DNA of 64,000 bases from Acidiphilium acidophilum (GTDB lineage Bacteria; Pseudomonadota; Alphaproteobacteria; Acetobacterales; Acetobacteraceae), in assembly GCF_033842475.1 (NCBI RefSeq), contig NZ_JAWXYB010000018.1, positions 3,021,501-3,085,500 of the forward strand, written 5' to 3'. The notes below the pieces were generated by a model. The model was not told the DNA's origin. It was given only the letters and a program-made list of their open reading frames with translations, and did no database searches. A program made the position numbers and the translations under genes. Positions 36,366 to 45,727 of this stretch are shown here, in pieces; the stretch's first letter is position 1, and every line of letters begins with the position of its first letter.

Positions 36366-39300
36366 GTGTTCAAGCGCGTCCTGATCGCCAATCGCGGGGA
36401 GGTTCTCGGCCGGATCTGCCGCACCCTCAGGCGGATAAACATCGCCTCCGTTGCGGTCTATGCCGATGCGGACCGGTTCGCGCCCCCGGTGCTCGCGGCG
36501 GATCATGCCGAGCCGATCGGTGCCTCCCCGGCCACTGCGAGCTACCTGAACATCGAGGCCATTATCGCGGCGTGCCATCGCAGCGGGGCGGATGCCGTGC
36601 ATCCCGGCTACGGCTTCCTTGCCGAGCGCGCCGATTTCGCCGAGGCGCTCGGCGCCGAACACATCACCTTCATCGGGCCCCGCCCCACCCATCTGCGCGA
36701 TTTCGGCCTCAAGCACACCGCGCGTGCCCTGGCCGCCGCCGCAGGTGTCCCGCTGCTCCCGGGCTCGGACGTTCTCGCCGGTCGCGACGATGCCCTGGCT
36801 GAGGCCGCGCGGATCGCCTACCCGGTGATGCTCAAGAGCAGTGCCGGCGGTGGCGGCATCGGCATGGCGATCTGCCGCGATGCCGCCGAACTTGCCGCGC
36901 GGTACGACGCCATCGCTCATCTCGCCCGCGCCAATTTCGGCGATGCGGCGCTCTTCCTCGAAAAATACGTCGAGCACGCCCGGCACATCGAAGTCCAGAT
37001 CTTCGGGGACGGCGCAGGCTCCATCCTCACCCTTGGCGCGCGCGATTGCTCCTTGCAGCGGCGCAACCAGAAAGTGATCGAGGAATCTCCGCCGCCCGGG
37101 GTCGAGCCCGCCACCATCGCCGCGATGCAGGACGCTGCCCATGCCCTCGCGGCCAGTGTGAACTACGCCTCCGCCGGCACGGTCGAATTCGTCTATGATC
37201 AGGCAAGCGGCGATTTCCACTTCCTGGAGGTGAATACCCGCCTGCAGGTCGAGCATGGCGTCACCGAGGCGATCTACGGCATCGACCTCGTCGAATGGAT
37301 GATCCGCGAGGCCGCCGGCGGCTTCACCCTGCCGCGCGTCCACCAGACGGGCCATGCGATCGAGGCCCGCCTCTACGCCGAAGATGCCGCCCACGATTTC
37401 ACCCCCGCAACCGGCCGGATCACCGTCGCCCGGTTTCCCGACAATCTGCGGGTCGATACCTGGATCGAGCCCGGGACCCCGATCACCCCGTTCTACGACC
37501 CCACCCTCGCAAAGCTGATTGCGACCGCCCCCACCCGCGACGCCGCCATCGCCCGCCTGCGCACCGGCCTCGCCACCACCACCATCCACGGGGCCGCGAC
37601 CAATCGTGACTATCTGATCGCGGCGCTCGACCGTCCGGATTTCCGCGCCGGCACCATGACCACACGGAGCCTTGCGGACCACGCTGCGCCGTCCCGCAGC
37701 GTCCGGGTGCTGGAGCCCGGCGCGCAATCATCGCTGCAATCGATCCCGGGGCGGCGTGGCTACTGGCATGTCGGCATCCCGCCCAGCGGCCCGATGGACG
37801 CGCGCAGCGCCGCCCGCGCCAACGCCATCGTCGGCAACCGGCCCGATGCCGCCGTGCTGGAATGCACCCTCGCCGGCCCGCGCCTGCAGTTTCGCAGCCG
37901 GGCCGTCATCGCGTTGACCGGTGCCGCCATGGCCGCGAGCATCGATGGCGTGACGATCCCGCATGAGGCCGCCGTCACGATCGAACCCGGCGGGATCCTC
38001 GCGATCGGTGCTATCGCCGGCCCGGGCCAGCGCAGCTATCTCGCCGTCGCGGGGGGATTCGTCGCCGCCGATTGCCTCGGCTCAACCGCAACCTTCACCC
38101 TCGGCGGCTTCGGCGGCCACGCCACCGGCGCGCTGCGGACCGGCGATGTCATCGGCCTCGCGGAGGAGCCCGCGATCCCGTCGATCCCGATTGCCGCAGC
38201 CCCTATCACCGACACATGGCAGATTACGCTGATTCCCGGCCCGCATGGCGCGCCCGATTTCTTTACGCAGGCCGACATCGCCACCCTGTTCACCGCCCCC
38301 TACGCGGTCCACCACAACTCATCGCGCACCGGGGTGCGCCTGATCGGCCCGAAACCCGCCTGGGCCCGGGCGGATGGTGGCGATGCCGGGCTGCACCCCT
38401 CCAACATCCACGACACGCCCTATGCGATCGGCGCCGTCGATTTCACCGGCGACATGCCGATATTACTTGGCCCGGACGGACCCTCGCTCGGCGGCTTCGT
38501 GTGTCCCGGCGTCATCGCGTCCGACGAATTGTGGAAACTCGGCCAGCTCCGCCCGGGCAACATCGTTCATTTCACCCGCGCCGACTCCGACCCGATCATC
38601 CTGCACCGCTCGGACACCATGACCATCCGGCGCGCCGGCGATGAGAACATCCTGATCGAATTCGGCGCGATGACGCTGGATTTCGCCCTCCGCCTGCGCG
38701 CCCACGCCCTGCAACGGGCCCTCGCCGAGCAGAACCTGCCCGGCATCATCGACCTCACCCCCGGCATCCGCTCGCTGCAGGTCCATTTCGACCCCGCCCG
38801 CCTCGACCGCGCCACCCTGCTCGGCCTGATCCGCACCCTCGAGCCGGACCTGCCCGATCCCGCCGCCATGATCGTGCCCTCCCGCATCGTCCATCTGCCG
38901 CTGTCGTGGAAGGACAGCACGGTGCTGCTGGCGATGCGGAAATATCAGGAGACCGTGCGCGAAGACGCCCCCTGGTGCCCCGACAATGTCGAATTCATCC
39001 GTCGCATCAACGGTCTCGACTCCGAAGCCGATGTCCGGCGGATCGTGTTCGACGCCGATTACCTCGTCCTCGGCCTCGGCGATGTCTATCTCGGCGCGCC
39101 GGTCGCCACGCCGATCGACCCGCGCCATCGCCTGGTCACCACCAAATACAACCCCGCCCGCACCTGGACGCCGGAGAACGCGGTGGGCATTGGTGGCGCG
39201 TATCTCTGCGTCTATGGCATGGAGGGTCCCGGCGGCTATCAGTTGTTCGGCCGCACGATCCAGATGTGGAACAGCTTCCCCAACGGCAAACCGCCGTTCG

Positions 39301-39836
39301 GCGATACCCCGTGGCTGCTGCGCAATTTCGACCGCCTGCGGTTCCATCCGGTGACCGAGGAGGAGCTCGCCGAAGCCCGCGCCGCCTTCCCCCACGGACG
39401 CTACCCGATCACGATCGAGGACGGGCATTTTTCCCTCGCGGCACATGAGGCGTTCGTTGCCGCCAACACCACCGCGATCGCGACGTTCCAGACCCGCCAG
39501 CGCGCGGCCTTCGCTGCCGAACGCGCGGCCTGGGCCGAGGCCGGGCTCGACACAGCGCCCTTGCCCGAGATTGCGCCGATCACCGTCGATACGCCGCTGC
39601 CCCCGGGGAACCGGGGCGTCGCCGCGCCGGTTCCCGGTAGTATCTGGCAGGTTCTGCATGGGCCGGGCGATCGGGTCGAAGCCGGAGACTCGCTGATGAT
39701 CGTGGAATCGATGAAAATGGAGGTCCAGATCCCTGCGGATGTTTCAGGCGTTGTCGTCTCGGTCGCAGCGGTGCCCGGTCAGGTGGTTCGTGCCGGCCAG
39801 CGCGTGGCGGTGATCGCCATGGACGAAGCGGCATGA
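36366..39836 (+). CDS. Biotin-dependent guanidine carboxylase (urea carboxylase family)
   Basis: 1156 aa, GTG start at 36366. Domain order: biotin carboxylase with ATP-grasp (about 1-450; FKRVLIANRGE, HPGYGFLAE, KSSAGGGGIGMA, EVNTRLQVEHGVTE), then the AHS2/KipA-like (about 470-770) and AHS1/KipI-like carboxyltransferase domains, ending in a biotinyl domain with K1117 (VESMKMEVQ). The family carboxylates urea or guanidine. The guanidine-I riboswitch and the two DUF1989 genes argue for guanidine to carboxyguanidine. Its stop overlaps the allophanate hydrolase start. Confidence 0.9.
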   Translation: MFKRVLIANRGEVLGRICRTLRRINIASVAVYADADRFAPPVLAADHAEPIGASPATASYLNIEAIIAACHRSGADAVHPGYGFLAERADFAEALGAEHITFIGPRPTHLRDFGLKHTARALAAAAGVPLLPGSDVLAGRDDALAEAARIAYPVMLKSSAGGGGIGMAICRDAAELAARYDAIAHLARANFGDAALFLEKYVEHARHIEVQIFGDGAGSILTLGARDCSLQRRNQKVIEESPPPGVEPATIAAMQDAAHALAASVNYASAGTVEFVYDQASGDFHFLEVNTRLQVEHGVTEAIYGIDLVEWMIREAAGGFTLPRVHQTGHAIEARLYAEDAAHDFTPATGRITVARFPDNLRVDTWIEPGTPITPFYDPTLAKLIATAPTRDAAIARLRTGLATTTIHGAATNRDYLIAALDRPDFRAGTMTTRSLADHAAPSRSVRVLEPGAQSSLQSIPGRRGYWHVGIPPSGPMDARSAARANAIVGNRPDAAVLECTLAGPRLQFRSRAVIALTGAAMAASIDGVTIPHEAAVTIEPGGILAIGAIAGPGQRSYLAVAGGFVAADCLGSTATFTLGGFGGHATGALRTGDVIGLAEEPAIPSIPIAAAPITDTWQITLIPGPHGAPDFFTQADIATLFTAPYAVHHNSSRTGVRLIGPKPAWARADGGDAGLHPSNIHDTPYAIGAVDFTGDMPILLGPDGPSLGGFVCPGVIASDELWKLGQLRPGNIVHFTRADSDPIILHRSDTMTIRRAGDENILIEFGAMTLDFALRLRAHALQRALAEQNLPGIIDLTPGIRSLQVHFDPARLDRATLLGLIRTLEPDLPDPAAMIVPSRIVHLPLSWKDSTVLLAMRKYQETVREDAPWCPDNVEFIRRINGLDSEADVRRIVFDADYLVLGLGDVYLGAPVATPIDPRHRLVTTKYNPARTWTPENAVGIGGAYLCVYGMEGPGGYQLFGRTIQMWNSFPNGKPPFGDTPWLLRNFDRLRFHPVTEEELAEARAAFPHGRYPITIEDGHFSLAAHEAFVAANTTAIATFQTRQRAAFAAERAAWAEAGLDTAPLPEIAPITVDTPLPPGNRGVAAPVPGSIWQVLHGPGDRVEAGDSLMIVESMKMEVQIPADVSGVVVSVAAVPGQVVRAGQRVAVIAMDEAA

Positions 39837-41626
39837 TCCCCGATCCGCTCGAAATCGCGGTCCTGCGCCGGATGATCCGCGAAGGACAACTGACCGTGCC
39901 GGAACTGGCGGGGATGTTGCACGACCGCGCCGTCGCCTATCCCGATCCTGCGGTCTTCATCGCCTTGCGCGACCGGGCCGACCTGCTGGCCGAAGCCGCG
40001 TCGATCGACCCCGGCCTGCCGCTCGCCGGCATGGTATTCGCGGTCAAGGACAACATCGACGTGGCAGGGCTGCCGACGACCGCAGCCTGTCCCGCTTTCT
40101 CCTATGTGCCGGTGAAGGATGCCGCCGTCGTGGCCCGCCTGCGCGCGGCGGGCGCAATCCCGCTCGGCAAGACCAATCTCGACCAGTTCGCCACCGGGTT
40201 GAACGGCACCCGGTCCCCTCATGGCGCGCCACGCTCGGTATTCGACAACGCCTATGTCTCGGGCGGCTCGTCATCGGGCTCGGCCGTCGCGGCGGGGGCC
40301 GGGCTTTGCGTCTTCGCCCTCGGCACCGATACGGCGGGCTCCGGTCGGGTTCCAGCCGGGTTCAACAATCTGATCGGCCTGAAACCCACGCGCGGCCGCA
40401 TCCCCGCCAGCGGCGTGGTGCCGGCCTGCCAGAGCCTCGATTGCGTCAGCATCTTCGCCAATTCCGCCGCCGATGCGGCACTGCTCCTTGCCATCGCCCA
40501 AGGCCATCAGCCTGACGATCCCTACAGCCGCGTACCCGCCGACATTGCCTTGCCGCCCCGGCCCCGGATCGGCGTTCTCGCCCCCGCAGAGCGGGTCTTC
40601 GCCGATGATGCCGCCTACGCTGCCCTCCACGAAGCCGCGCTCACCCGGGCCACCGCCCTGGGATGGACGCTGGTCGAAATCGATTACGCGCCGTTCCGCG
40701 CGGCGGCGGCCCTGCTCTACGAGGATGCCTTCGTCGCCGAACGCCTCGCTGCGATCCGGCCGTTCTTCCACGGCCATGCCGACGCGATGGACCCTGTCGT
40801 CGCCGCAATCATCGGGGGTGCCGAACGTTTCGACGCAGCGGACGCGTTCATTGCCGCCACCCGCCTGATGGCGCTGCGCCAGCAGACCGACGCCATTCTC
40901 GCGGGCATCGATGCGCTGCTGCTGCCGACCAGCCCGACGATCTACACCGTGGCCGAACTGCGCGCCCAGCCCATCGCCCGCAACGCCATGCTCGGGCGCT
41001 ACACCAATTTCGTGAACCTGCTCGATCTCGCAGCGGTGGCGCTGCCCGCCGGTTTCCGGCCGGACGGGCTGCCGTTCGGCATGACCCTGATCGGCCCCGC
41101 GTTCAGCGACCGCGCCCTGCTTCACCTCGCGGATGTGCTGCATGACGCAATCGGCGCCGGTGCCGGAGCGACCCGCGCGCACCCGACGACGACCCTGCCC
41201 CGCCCCGTGGACGACCGCATCTCCCTCATCGTCGCCGGCGCCCATTTGTCCGGTATGGCGCTCAACCACGAATTGACCGACCGCGGTGCGATTCTTGAGG
41301 ACGTCACAACCACCGCGCCAGCCTACCGCCTGTATGCCCTTTCGACCACGCCGCCGAAGCCCGGACTGGTCCGCGACGAGACCAGCACCACCGCGATCGC
41401 GGTCGAACGCTGGTCGCTGACGCCTGCGGCTTTCGCCAGCTTCGTCGCCTCACTCCCGGCCCCCATGACCATCGGCAAGGTCGAACTCGCCGATGGCGCT
41501 CTCCATCCGGGCTTCTGCTGCGAGCCCACCGCCATCGCCCATGCCACCGACATCACTGACCATGGCGGCTGGCGGGCCTACCGCGCCAGTATTTCGGCAC
41601 CCCCCGTTCAGGAGGCAATCACATGA
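39833..41626 (+). CDS. atzF: Allophanate hydrolase
   Basis: 597 aa. The amidase-signature domain has the Ser-cisSer-Lys triad: K72 (VKDNID), S146 (GGSSSGS) and nucleophile S170 (GTDTAGS). The C-terminal domain of about 150 aa (LIVAGAHLSGMALNHELTDRGA) is typical of AtzF/DUR1,2-type hydrolases. It splits allophanate into two CO2 and two ammonia, the final step for guanidine, urea-carboxylase and biuret routes alike. It overlaps both neighbours by 4 bp. Confidence 0.93.
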   Translation: MIPDPLEIAVLRRMIREGQLTVPELAGMLHDRAVAYPDPAVFIALRDRADLLAEAASIDPGLPLAGMVFAVKDNIDVAGLPTTAACPAFSYVPVKDAAVVARLRAAGAIPLGKTNLDQFATGLNGTRSPHGAPRSVFDNAYVSGGSSSGSAVAAGAGLCVFALGTDTAGSGRVPAGFNNLIGLKPTRGRIPASGVVPACQSLDCVSIFANSAADAALLLAIAQGHQPDDPYSRVPADIALPPRPRIGVLAPAERVFADDAAYAALHEAALTRATALGWTLVEIDYAPFRAAAALLYEDAFVAERLAAIRPFFHGHADAMDPVVAAIIGGAERFDAADAFIAATRLMALRQQTDAILAGIDALLLPTSPTIYTVAELRAQPIARNAMLGRYTNFVNLLDLAAVALPAGFRPDGLPFGMTLIGPAFSDRALLHLADVLHDAIGAGAGATRAHPTTTLPRPVDDRISLIVAGAHLSGMALNHELTDRGAILEDVTTTAPAYRLYALSTTPPKPGLVRDETSTTAIAVERWSLTPAAFASFVASLPAPMTIGKVELADGALHPGFCCEPTAIAHATDITDHGGWRAYRASISAPPVQEAIT

Positions 41627-42624
41627 CCCGTCTTTTTCGCTACCCTGACGGCATCGTCCTTAACCTCGCCGCGCTGGGGTATGCCGTTTCAGGCTGGGTC
41701 GGTGGCATCGCCCTGATCGTTGCCGCAGGACCGATCGGGTCGATCTGCGGGATTCTGCTGATTGCTCACGCCCTCGCGATCAGCGCCTATCTGATCCATG
41801 AATGCGAACACGGCACGATTTTCGCGCGCACCCGCCACAACGACCGTCTGGGCGCTGCACTGGCCTGGATGTCAGGCGCCTGCATCGCGCCTTATGCCGG
41901 GCTCAAGGAAAAGCACCTTCGCCATCATGCCGACCGGCTGGATGTGGTCAGCTTCGACTATCGCGCCGTACTTCAGGCCGGACCTTCCTGGTTCCGGACC
42001 GCCGTGCTTGCGCTGGAATATGCCTACATTCCCGCGGTCGAGTATCTGATGCGCGGGCTGATCATCGGTCACCGCTGGCAACTGGGCGGTTCATCGCGGG
42101 TCAGGATCGTGACGGTGCTGGCCATCCGGTTGGCGGCGTTCACAGCCCTCGGCATCGCCGCCCCGGCGGCCCTGATCGCCTACGCGATCGCCTATGCGGT
42201 CTTTCTCCACATCCTGCGGTTTCAGGATGCGTTCCAGCATACGTTCGACGTCTATCATGCGCCCGATCTAGCAGCGGCCCCCGCGGCATTGGTGCGGGAT
42301 CGTGCCTACGAGCAGGCCAACACCTACTCCGACGTGGTCAGCGCCGATCATCCCTGGATGAATGCTCTGGTTCTGAACTTCGCCTATCACAACGCGCATC
42401 ACGCGAAACCCGCAGAACCCTGGTATCGCCTCGGAAAACTGCACCGGAAGCTCTACGCGGAGGACAGCACCCAGGTCCTGCCGGTCCGCATGCTGCTCGC
42501 GAGCTATCACCGCCATCGAGTGACCCGCGTGATGGCCGCGCATTACGGCAGCGTGGCGCCCGAAGGGGACCGGGCAGCAGGGTTTCTCGGTGCGGTCGGC
42601 GTTTCCTTCCTTACGGCTTCATGA
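41623..42624 (+). CDS. Membrane fatty-acid desaturase/hydroxylase-family protein
   Basis: 333 aa with about four membrane helices and the three histidine boxes of membrane-bound non-haem diiron enzymes: HECEHGT (H59-H63), HLRHHAD (H98-H102) and HNAHH (H256-H260). The start overlaps the atzF stop (ATGA) and the stop overlaps the next start, so it is firmly inside the guanidine operon. This family desaturates or hydroxylates acyl chains and other substrates. In this setting it may oxidise a guanidino compound so that guanidine is released; that is inference. Confidence 0.83.
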   Translation: MTRLFRYPDGIVLNLAALGYAVSGWVGGIALIVAAGPIGSICGILLIAHALAISAYLIHECEHGTIFARTRHNDRLGAALAWMSGACIAPYAGLKEKHLRHHADRLDVVSFDYRAVLQAGPSWFRTAVLALEYAYIPAVEYLMRGLIIGHRWQLGGSSRVRIVTVLAIRLAAFTALGIAAPAALIAYAIAYAVFLHILRFQDAFQHTFDVYHAPDLAAAPAALVRDRAYEQANTYSDVVSADHPWMNALVLNFAYHNAHHAKPAEPWYRLGKLHRKLYAEDSTQVLPVRMLLASYHRHRVTRVMAAHYGSVAPEGDRAAGFLGAVGVSFLTAS

Positions 42625-43694
42625 TGAAATCGGCTGCTCTCGTCATCATCGATATGCAGCGTGACTTCTGTTGCCCCGGCGGATACGCCGATCGCGCCGG
42701 CCTCGATGTCGAGCAGCTCGCCGCGCCGATTCCCAAAATCGTCCGCCTCCTCGACCGTTTCAGGACGAAGGGGATGACGGTCATCTACACGCGCGAAGGG
42801 CATCGTCGCGATCTGTCGGATTGTTCGCCACGCAAGCTGCGCCGCTCCGTCCTGGCCGGCGCGGCGATCGGCTCCGAAGGAGCCTTGGGTCGCGCGCTCG
42901 TGCGGGGCGAATACGGCCATGACATCGTCGATGAATTGTCGGCGCAGCCCGGCGATATCATGATCGACAAGCCTGGCTATTCGGCATTTCACGCGACCGA
43001 CCTCGATCATATCCTCAGGGCACGCGCGATCGAGACCCTGATCCTGACCGGCGTGACGACGGATGTATGCGTCCATTCGACCCTGCGATCGGCGATTGAT
43101 CATGGTTATGACTGTCTGACGGTTTCCGACGCGACAGCCTGCCACGATCCGCGCATCCAGCATGCAATGCTTCAGTTGATCGAGGGCGAGTCCAACATCT
43201 TTGGACGAGTCATGGCCTGTGACCTCTCTGTGCTGCACTTGATGATCAGGAGGTGTTCGCATGACGGCCGTCCGAAAATTCTGGCCTTTGCTCACCGGCA
43301 CCTATACTTACGACAAGTCGATCTCCACCCGAAATCGTGGTATGGGTATTGCGATCGAAGCGCCGATCCTCGCCTATCTGATCGAAACCACCCAGGGCCG
43401 GATTCTCTACGATGTCGGCTGCGACTATCGCAAGATCGACGATCCCGCCTTGCGCGCCCGCTACTACGGCGATCTGCCGTTTCCACCGCCGGACATGCCG
43501 GCCGACCATCGGCTTCCCGCCCGCCTTCGCACCCTTGGGCTCGACCCGCGCGATATCGATCTGGTCTTTCTCGGCCACCTGCATTTCGACCACGTCGGTG
43601 GCCTGCACGACTTCGCCCATGCCGACATCCACGTCCACGAGGCCGAACGACTTGCGGCCGGGGAGCCCGGCGCACGCGGCTATTTCCCGGATGA
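42621..43694 (+). CDS. Isochorismatase-family cysteine hydrolase 3, stop codon apparently lost
   Basis: The triad is D11 (IIDMQRDF), K117 (MIDKPGYS) and C150 (TTDVCVHST). Family length predicts an end near 43250 (about 210 aa). The frame instead runs on for 148 more codons, in Arg/Pro-rich antiphase over the next gene, to a stop at 43694. A +1 shift just before 43250 would give TGATGA, so a frameshift near the 3' end is likely. The catalytic domain is intact. The start overlaps the desaturase stop (ATGA). Confidence 0.8.
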   Translation: MMKSAALVIIDMQRDFCCPGGYADRAGLDVEQLAAPIPKIVRLLDRFRTKGMTVIYTREGHRRDLSDCSPRKLRRSVLAGAAIGSEGALGRALVRGEYGHDIVDELSAQPGDIMIDKPGYSAFHATDLDHILRARAIETLILTGVTTDVCVHSTLRSAIDHGYDCLTVSDATACHDPRIQHAMLQLIEGESNIFGRVMACDLSVLHLMIRRCSHDGRPKILAFAHRHLYLRQVDLHPKSWYGYCDRSADPRLSDRNHPGPDSLRCRLRLSQDRRSRLARPLLRRSAVSTAGHAGRPSASRPPSHPWARPARYRSGLSRPPAFRPRRWPARLRPCRHPRPRGRTTCGRGARRTRLFPG

Positions 43695-44037
43695 TTTTGC
43701 CGCCGACTACCGGTGGCATCTCCAACGCGGTGAATACGACCTGACCCCCGGCGTCACCGCAATCGAGAGCCCCGGCCACACCGCTGGCCATATGTCGATG
43801 CTGATCGAACTCCCGCGCGGTGCTCCCATCCTGCTCTGTGGCGACGCCGCCGACCTCATCGAGAACCTTGAGGACGAAATCGCGCCCGGGCTCTGCTACC
43901 GCGATGATGAAACGGCGGCACTCGCCTCACTCCGGGCATTGAAATCCCGCGCCTGCTCGTGCGGCGCGCATCTATGGCCCAACCATGACATCGGTTTTTT
44001 TCGCACCCAGGACAGGTTCCCCCAATGGCTGGACTGA
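43261..44037 (+). CDS. Metallo-beta-lactamase-fold hydrolase
   Basis: 258 aa, AGGAGG before the ATG. It has the HLHFDHVGG zinc motif and a late GHTAGHMSML, resembling the N-acyl-homoserine-lactonase/glyoxalase-II-like branch. Its location between amide hydrolases and the ABC importer suggests that it opens a lactone, lactam or ester in the same catabolic pathway; quorum quenching is an alternative. It overlaps the next gene by 13 bp. Confidence 0.85.
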   Translation: MTAVRKFWPLLTGTYTYDKSISTRNRGMGIAIEAPILAYLIETTQGRILYDVGCDYRKIDDPALRARYYGDLPFPPPDMPADHRLPARLRTLGLDPRDIDLVFLGHLHFDHVGGLHDFAHADIHVHEAERLAAGEPGARGYFPDDFAADYRWHLQRGEYDLTPGVTAIESPGHTAGHMSMLIELPRGAPILLCGDAADLIENLEDEIAPGLCYRDDETAALASLRALKSRACSCGAHLWPNHDIGFFRTQDRFPQWLD

Positions 44038-44885
44038 CTGACGACCTGACTGACGACATGGCCGATCCCGCGCCCCCCGCTGCGGAACGGTACAAGCCGA
44101 TCCGCCCGCCGATCTGGGTCGTGCGCGGTTCGCTCGACCGCCGACGCTATCTCGGCATGGCAACCGCGAGCTTCCTCGGCCTGCTCTGTTTATGGTGGGT
44201 CGTCGCGGCGAGCGGTTCGGTCAATCCGCTGTTCCTGCCCGGTCCGGTCGCAGTGGTCCGCGCCCTGATCGACTGGTGGCAGACCGGCAATCTGGTCAAC
44301 GATATCGGAATCTCGGTCTATCGCGTCATGGCCGGATTTGCCCTCTCCGCAATCATGGCGGTGCCGCTCGGCCTGTATATCGGTGCGTATCAACCGGTTC
44401 GCGCCCTGTTCGAACCGATGATGGAGTTTGCCCGCTATCTGCCCGCGGTCGCGTTCGTTCCGCTGGTGCTGCTGTGGTTCGGCCTCGGCGAGTCTTCGAA
44501 GATCGCGCTGATCTGGATCGGAACCTTCTTTCAGATGGTCCTGATGATCTCCGAGGATGCCAACCGCGTGCCGATGGCCCAGATCGAGGCGGCCCGCACC
44601 CTCGGTGCCACCAATCGCGAAATCATGCGCCTTGTCCTGCTCCGCTCGGCCATGCCGGCGATGCTCGACACGTTGCGCATCACCCTGGGGTTCGCCTGGA
44701 CCTATCTCGTGGTCGCCGAACTCATTGCCGCCAATTCCGGGCTCGGCTACGCGATCCTCCGCGCCCAGCGGTTCCTCCAGACCGACAAGATCTTCGTTGG
44801 AATCATCCTCATCGGCCTGATCGGCCTGCTGACCGATCAGGTTCTGCGCCGTCTGCACCGCTTCATGTTTCCCTGGCTGCAATGA
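44025..44885 (+). CDS. ABC transporter permease, NitT/TauT type
   Basis: 286 aa, six membrane helices, with the EAA loop (IEAARTLGATNREIMRLVLLRSAMP). The family is SsuC/TauC-like. It overlaps the hydrolase before it and the ATPase after it. It belongs to the guanidine operon importer. Confidence 0.9.
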   Translation: MAGLTDDLTDDMADPAPPAAERYKPIRPPIWVVRGSLDRRRYLGMATASFLGLLCLWWVVAASGSVNPLFLPGPVAVVRALIDWWQTGNLVNDIGISVYRVMAGFALSAIMAVPLGLYIGAYQPVRALFEPMMEFARYLPAVAFVPLVLLWFGLGESSKIALIWIGTFFQMVLMISEDANRVPMAQIEAARTLGATNREIMRLVLLRSAMPAMLDTLRITLGFAWTYLVVAELIAANSGLGYAILRAQRFLQTDKIFVGIILIGLIGLLTDQVLRRLHRFMFPWLQ

Positions 44886-45727
44886 CCAATTCCGTCATCC
44901 TGCAGGGCGTGTCGAAAACCTTCCCCGGCGGTTTCGAGGCGTTGCAACCGATCAACCTGACCATTGCACAAGGCAGCTTCACCGCCATCGTGGGCGCATC
45001 GGGCTGTGGCAAATCCACCCTGCTGCGCATCATCGCCGGGTTGGAAACCCGAAGCACCGGCCGGATTCTGGTGGATGGCCAACCTGTCACCGGCCCGGGG
45101 CGCGATCGCACCATGGTGTTCCAGGATTACAGCCTCTACCCATGGCTGACGGTGATGGAAAACATCCGCTTCTGCCGTTCGCTCGCCGCCCACGCCCGCG
45201 ACGCGACCGACAGCGAAATCGGCGACGCGACGCGGCGCAGCGTCGCTCTGCTCAACCTGATGGGTCTCGCACGGGTCGAGCGCGCCTACCCGAACCAGCT
45301 TTCGGGCGGCATGCGCCAGCGCGTCGCCATCGCCCGTGCCCTGATGGCAAAGCCCGCGGTATTGCTGATGGACGAACCGTTCGGCGCCCTGGATGCCCAG
45401 ACCCGCGAAGTCATGCACGACCTCATCCTGCACGTGAAATCCGCGGAGCGGAAAACCATCCTCTTCGTCACCCACGACGTCGAGGAAGCGATCTACCTCG
45501 CCGACCGCGTCGTGGTCATGGCCCCTCACCCCGGGCGGATCGACGCGATCGAGGATGTCCCGTTCGCCCGCCGTCACCGCGACCTCCGCCTCGACCCCGC
45601 CTTTCTTGCCCTGAAACGCATCATTACCGACCGCATTCGCGCGACCGCTGGCATGTCCGCCGACCTCGACGGAATGAGGTCTCTCACTGAACCGGCAACC
45701 TCACATCATCCTGGGAATCAGCAATGA
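44882..45727 (+). CDS. ABC transporter ATP-binding protein, NitT/TauT type
   Basis: 281 aa. Walker A GASGCGKST, Q-loop VFQDYSLYPWLTV, signature LSGGMRQR, Walker B VLLMDEPFGALD and H-loop THDVEEA are all intact. It energises the permease encoded just upstream; the start overlaps that gene (ATGA). Confidence 0.93.
   Translation: MTNSVILQGVSKTFPGGFEALQPINLTIAQGSFTAIVGASGCGKSTLLRIIAGLETRSTGRILVDGQPVTGPGRDRTMVFQDYSLYPWLTVMENIRFCRSLAAHARDATDSEIGDATRRSVALLNLMGLARVERAYPNQLSGGMRQRVAIARALMAKPAVLLMDEPFGALDAQTREVMHDLILHVKSAERKTILFVTHDVEEAIYLADRVVVMAPHPGRIDAIEDVPFARRHRDLRLDPAFLALKRIITDRIRATAGMSADLDGMRSLTEPATSHHPGNQQ

Noticed and set aside
43261-44037. Quorum-quenching lactonase as the main call for the MBL protein
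   Set aside because: The zinc motif is shared by many MBL hydrolases, and the gene is embedded in a catabolic operon; the specific function was left open.
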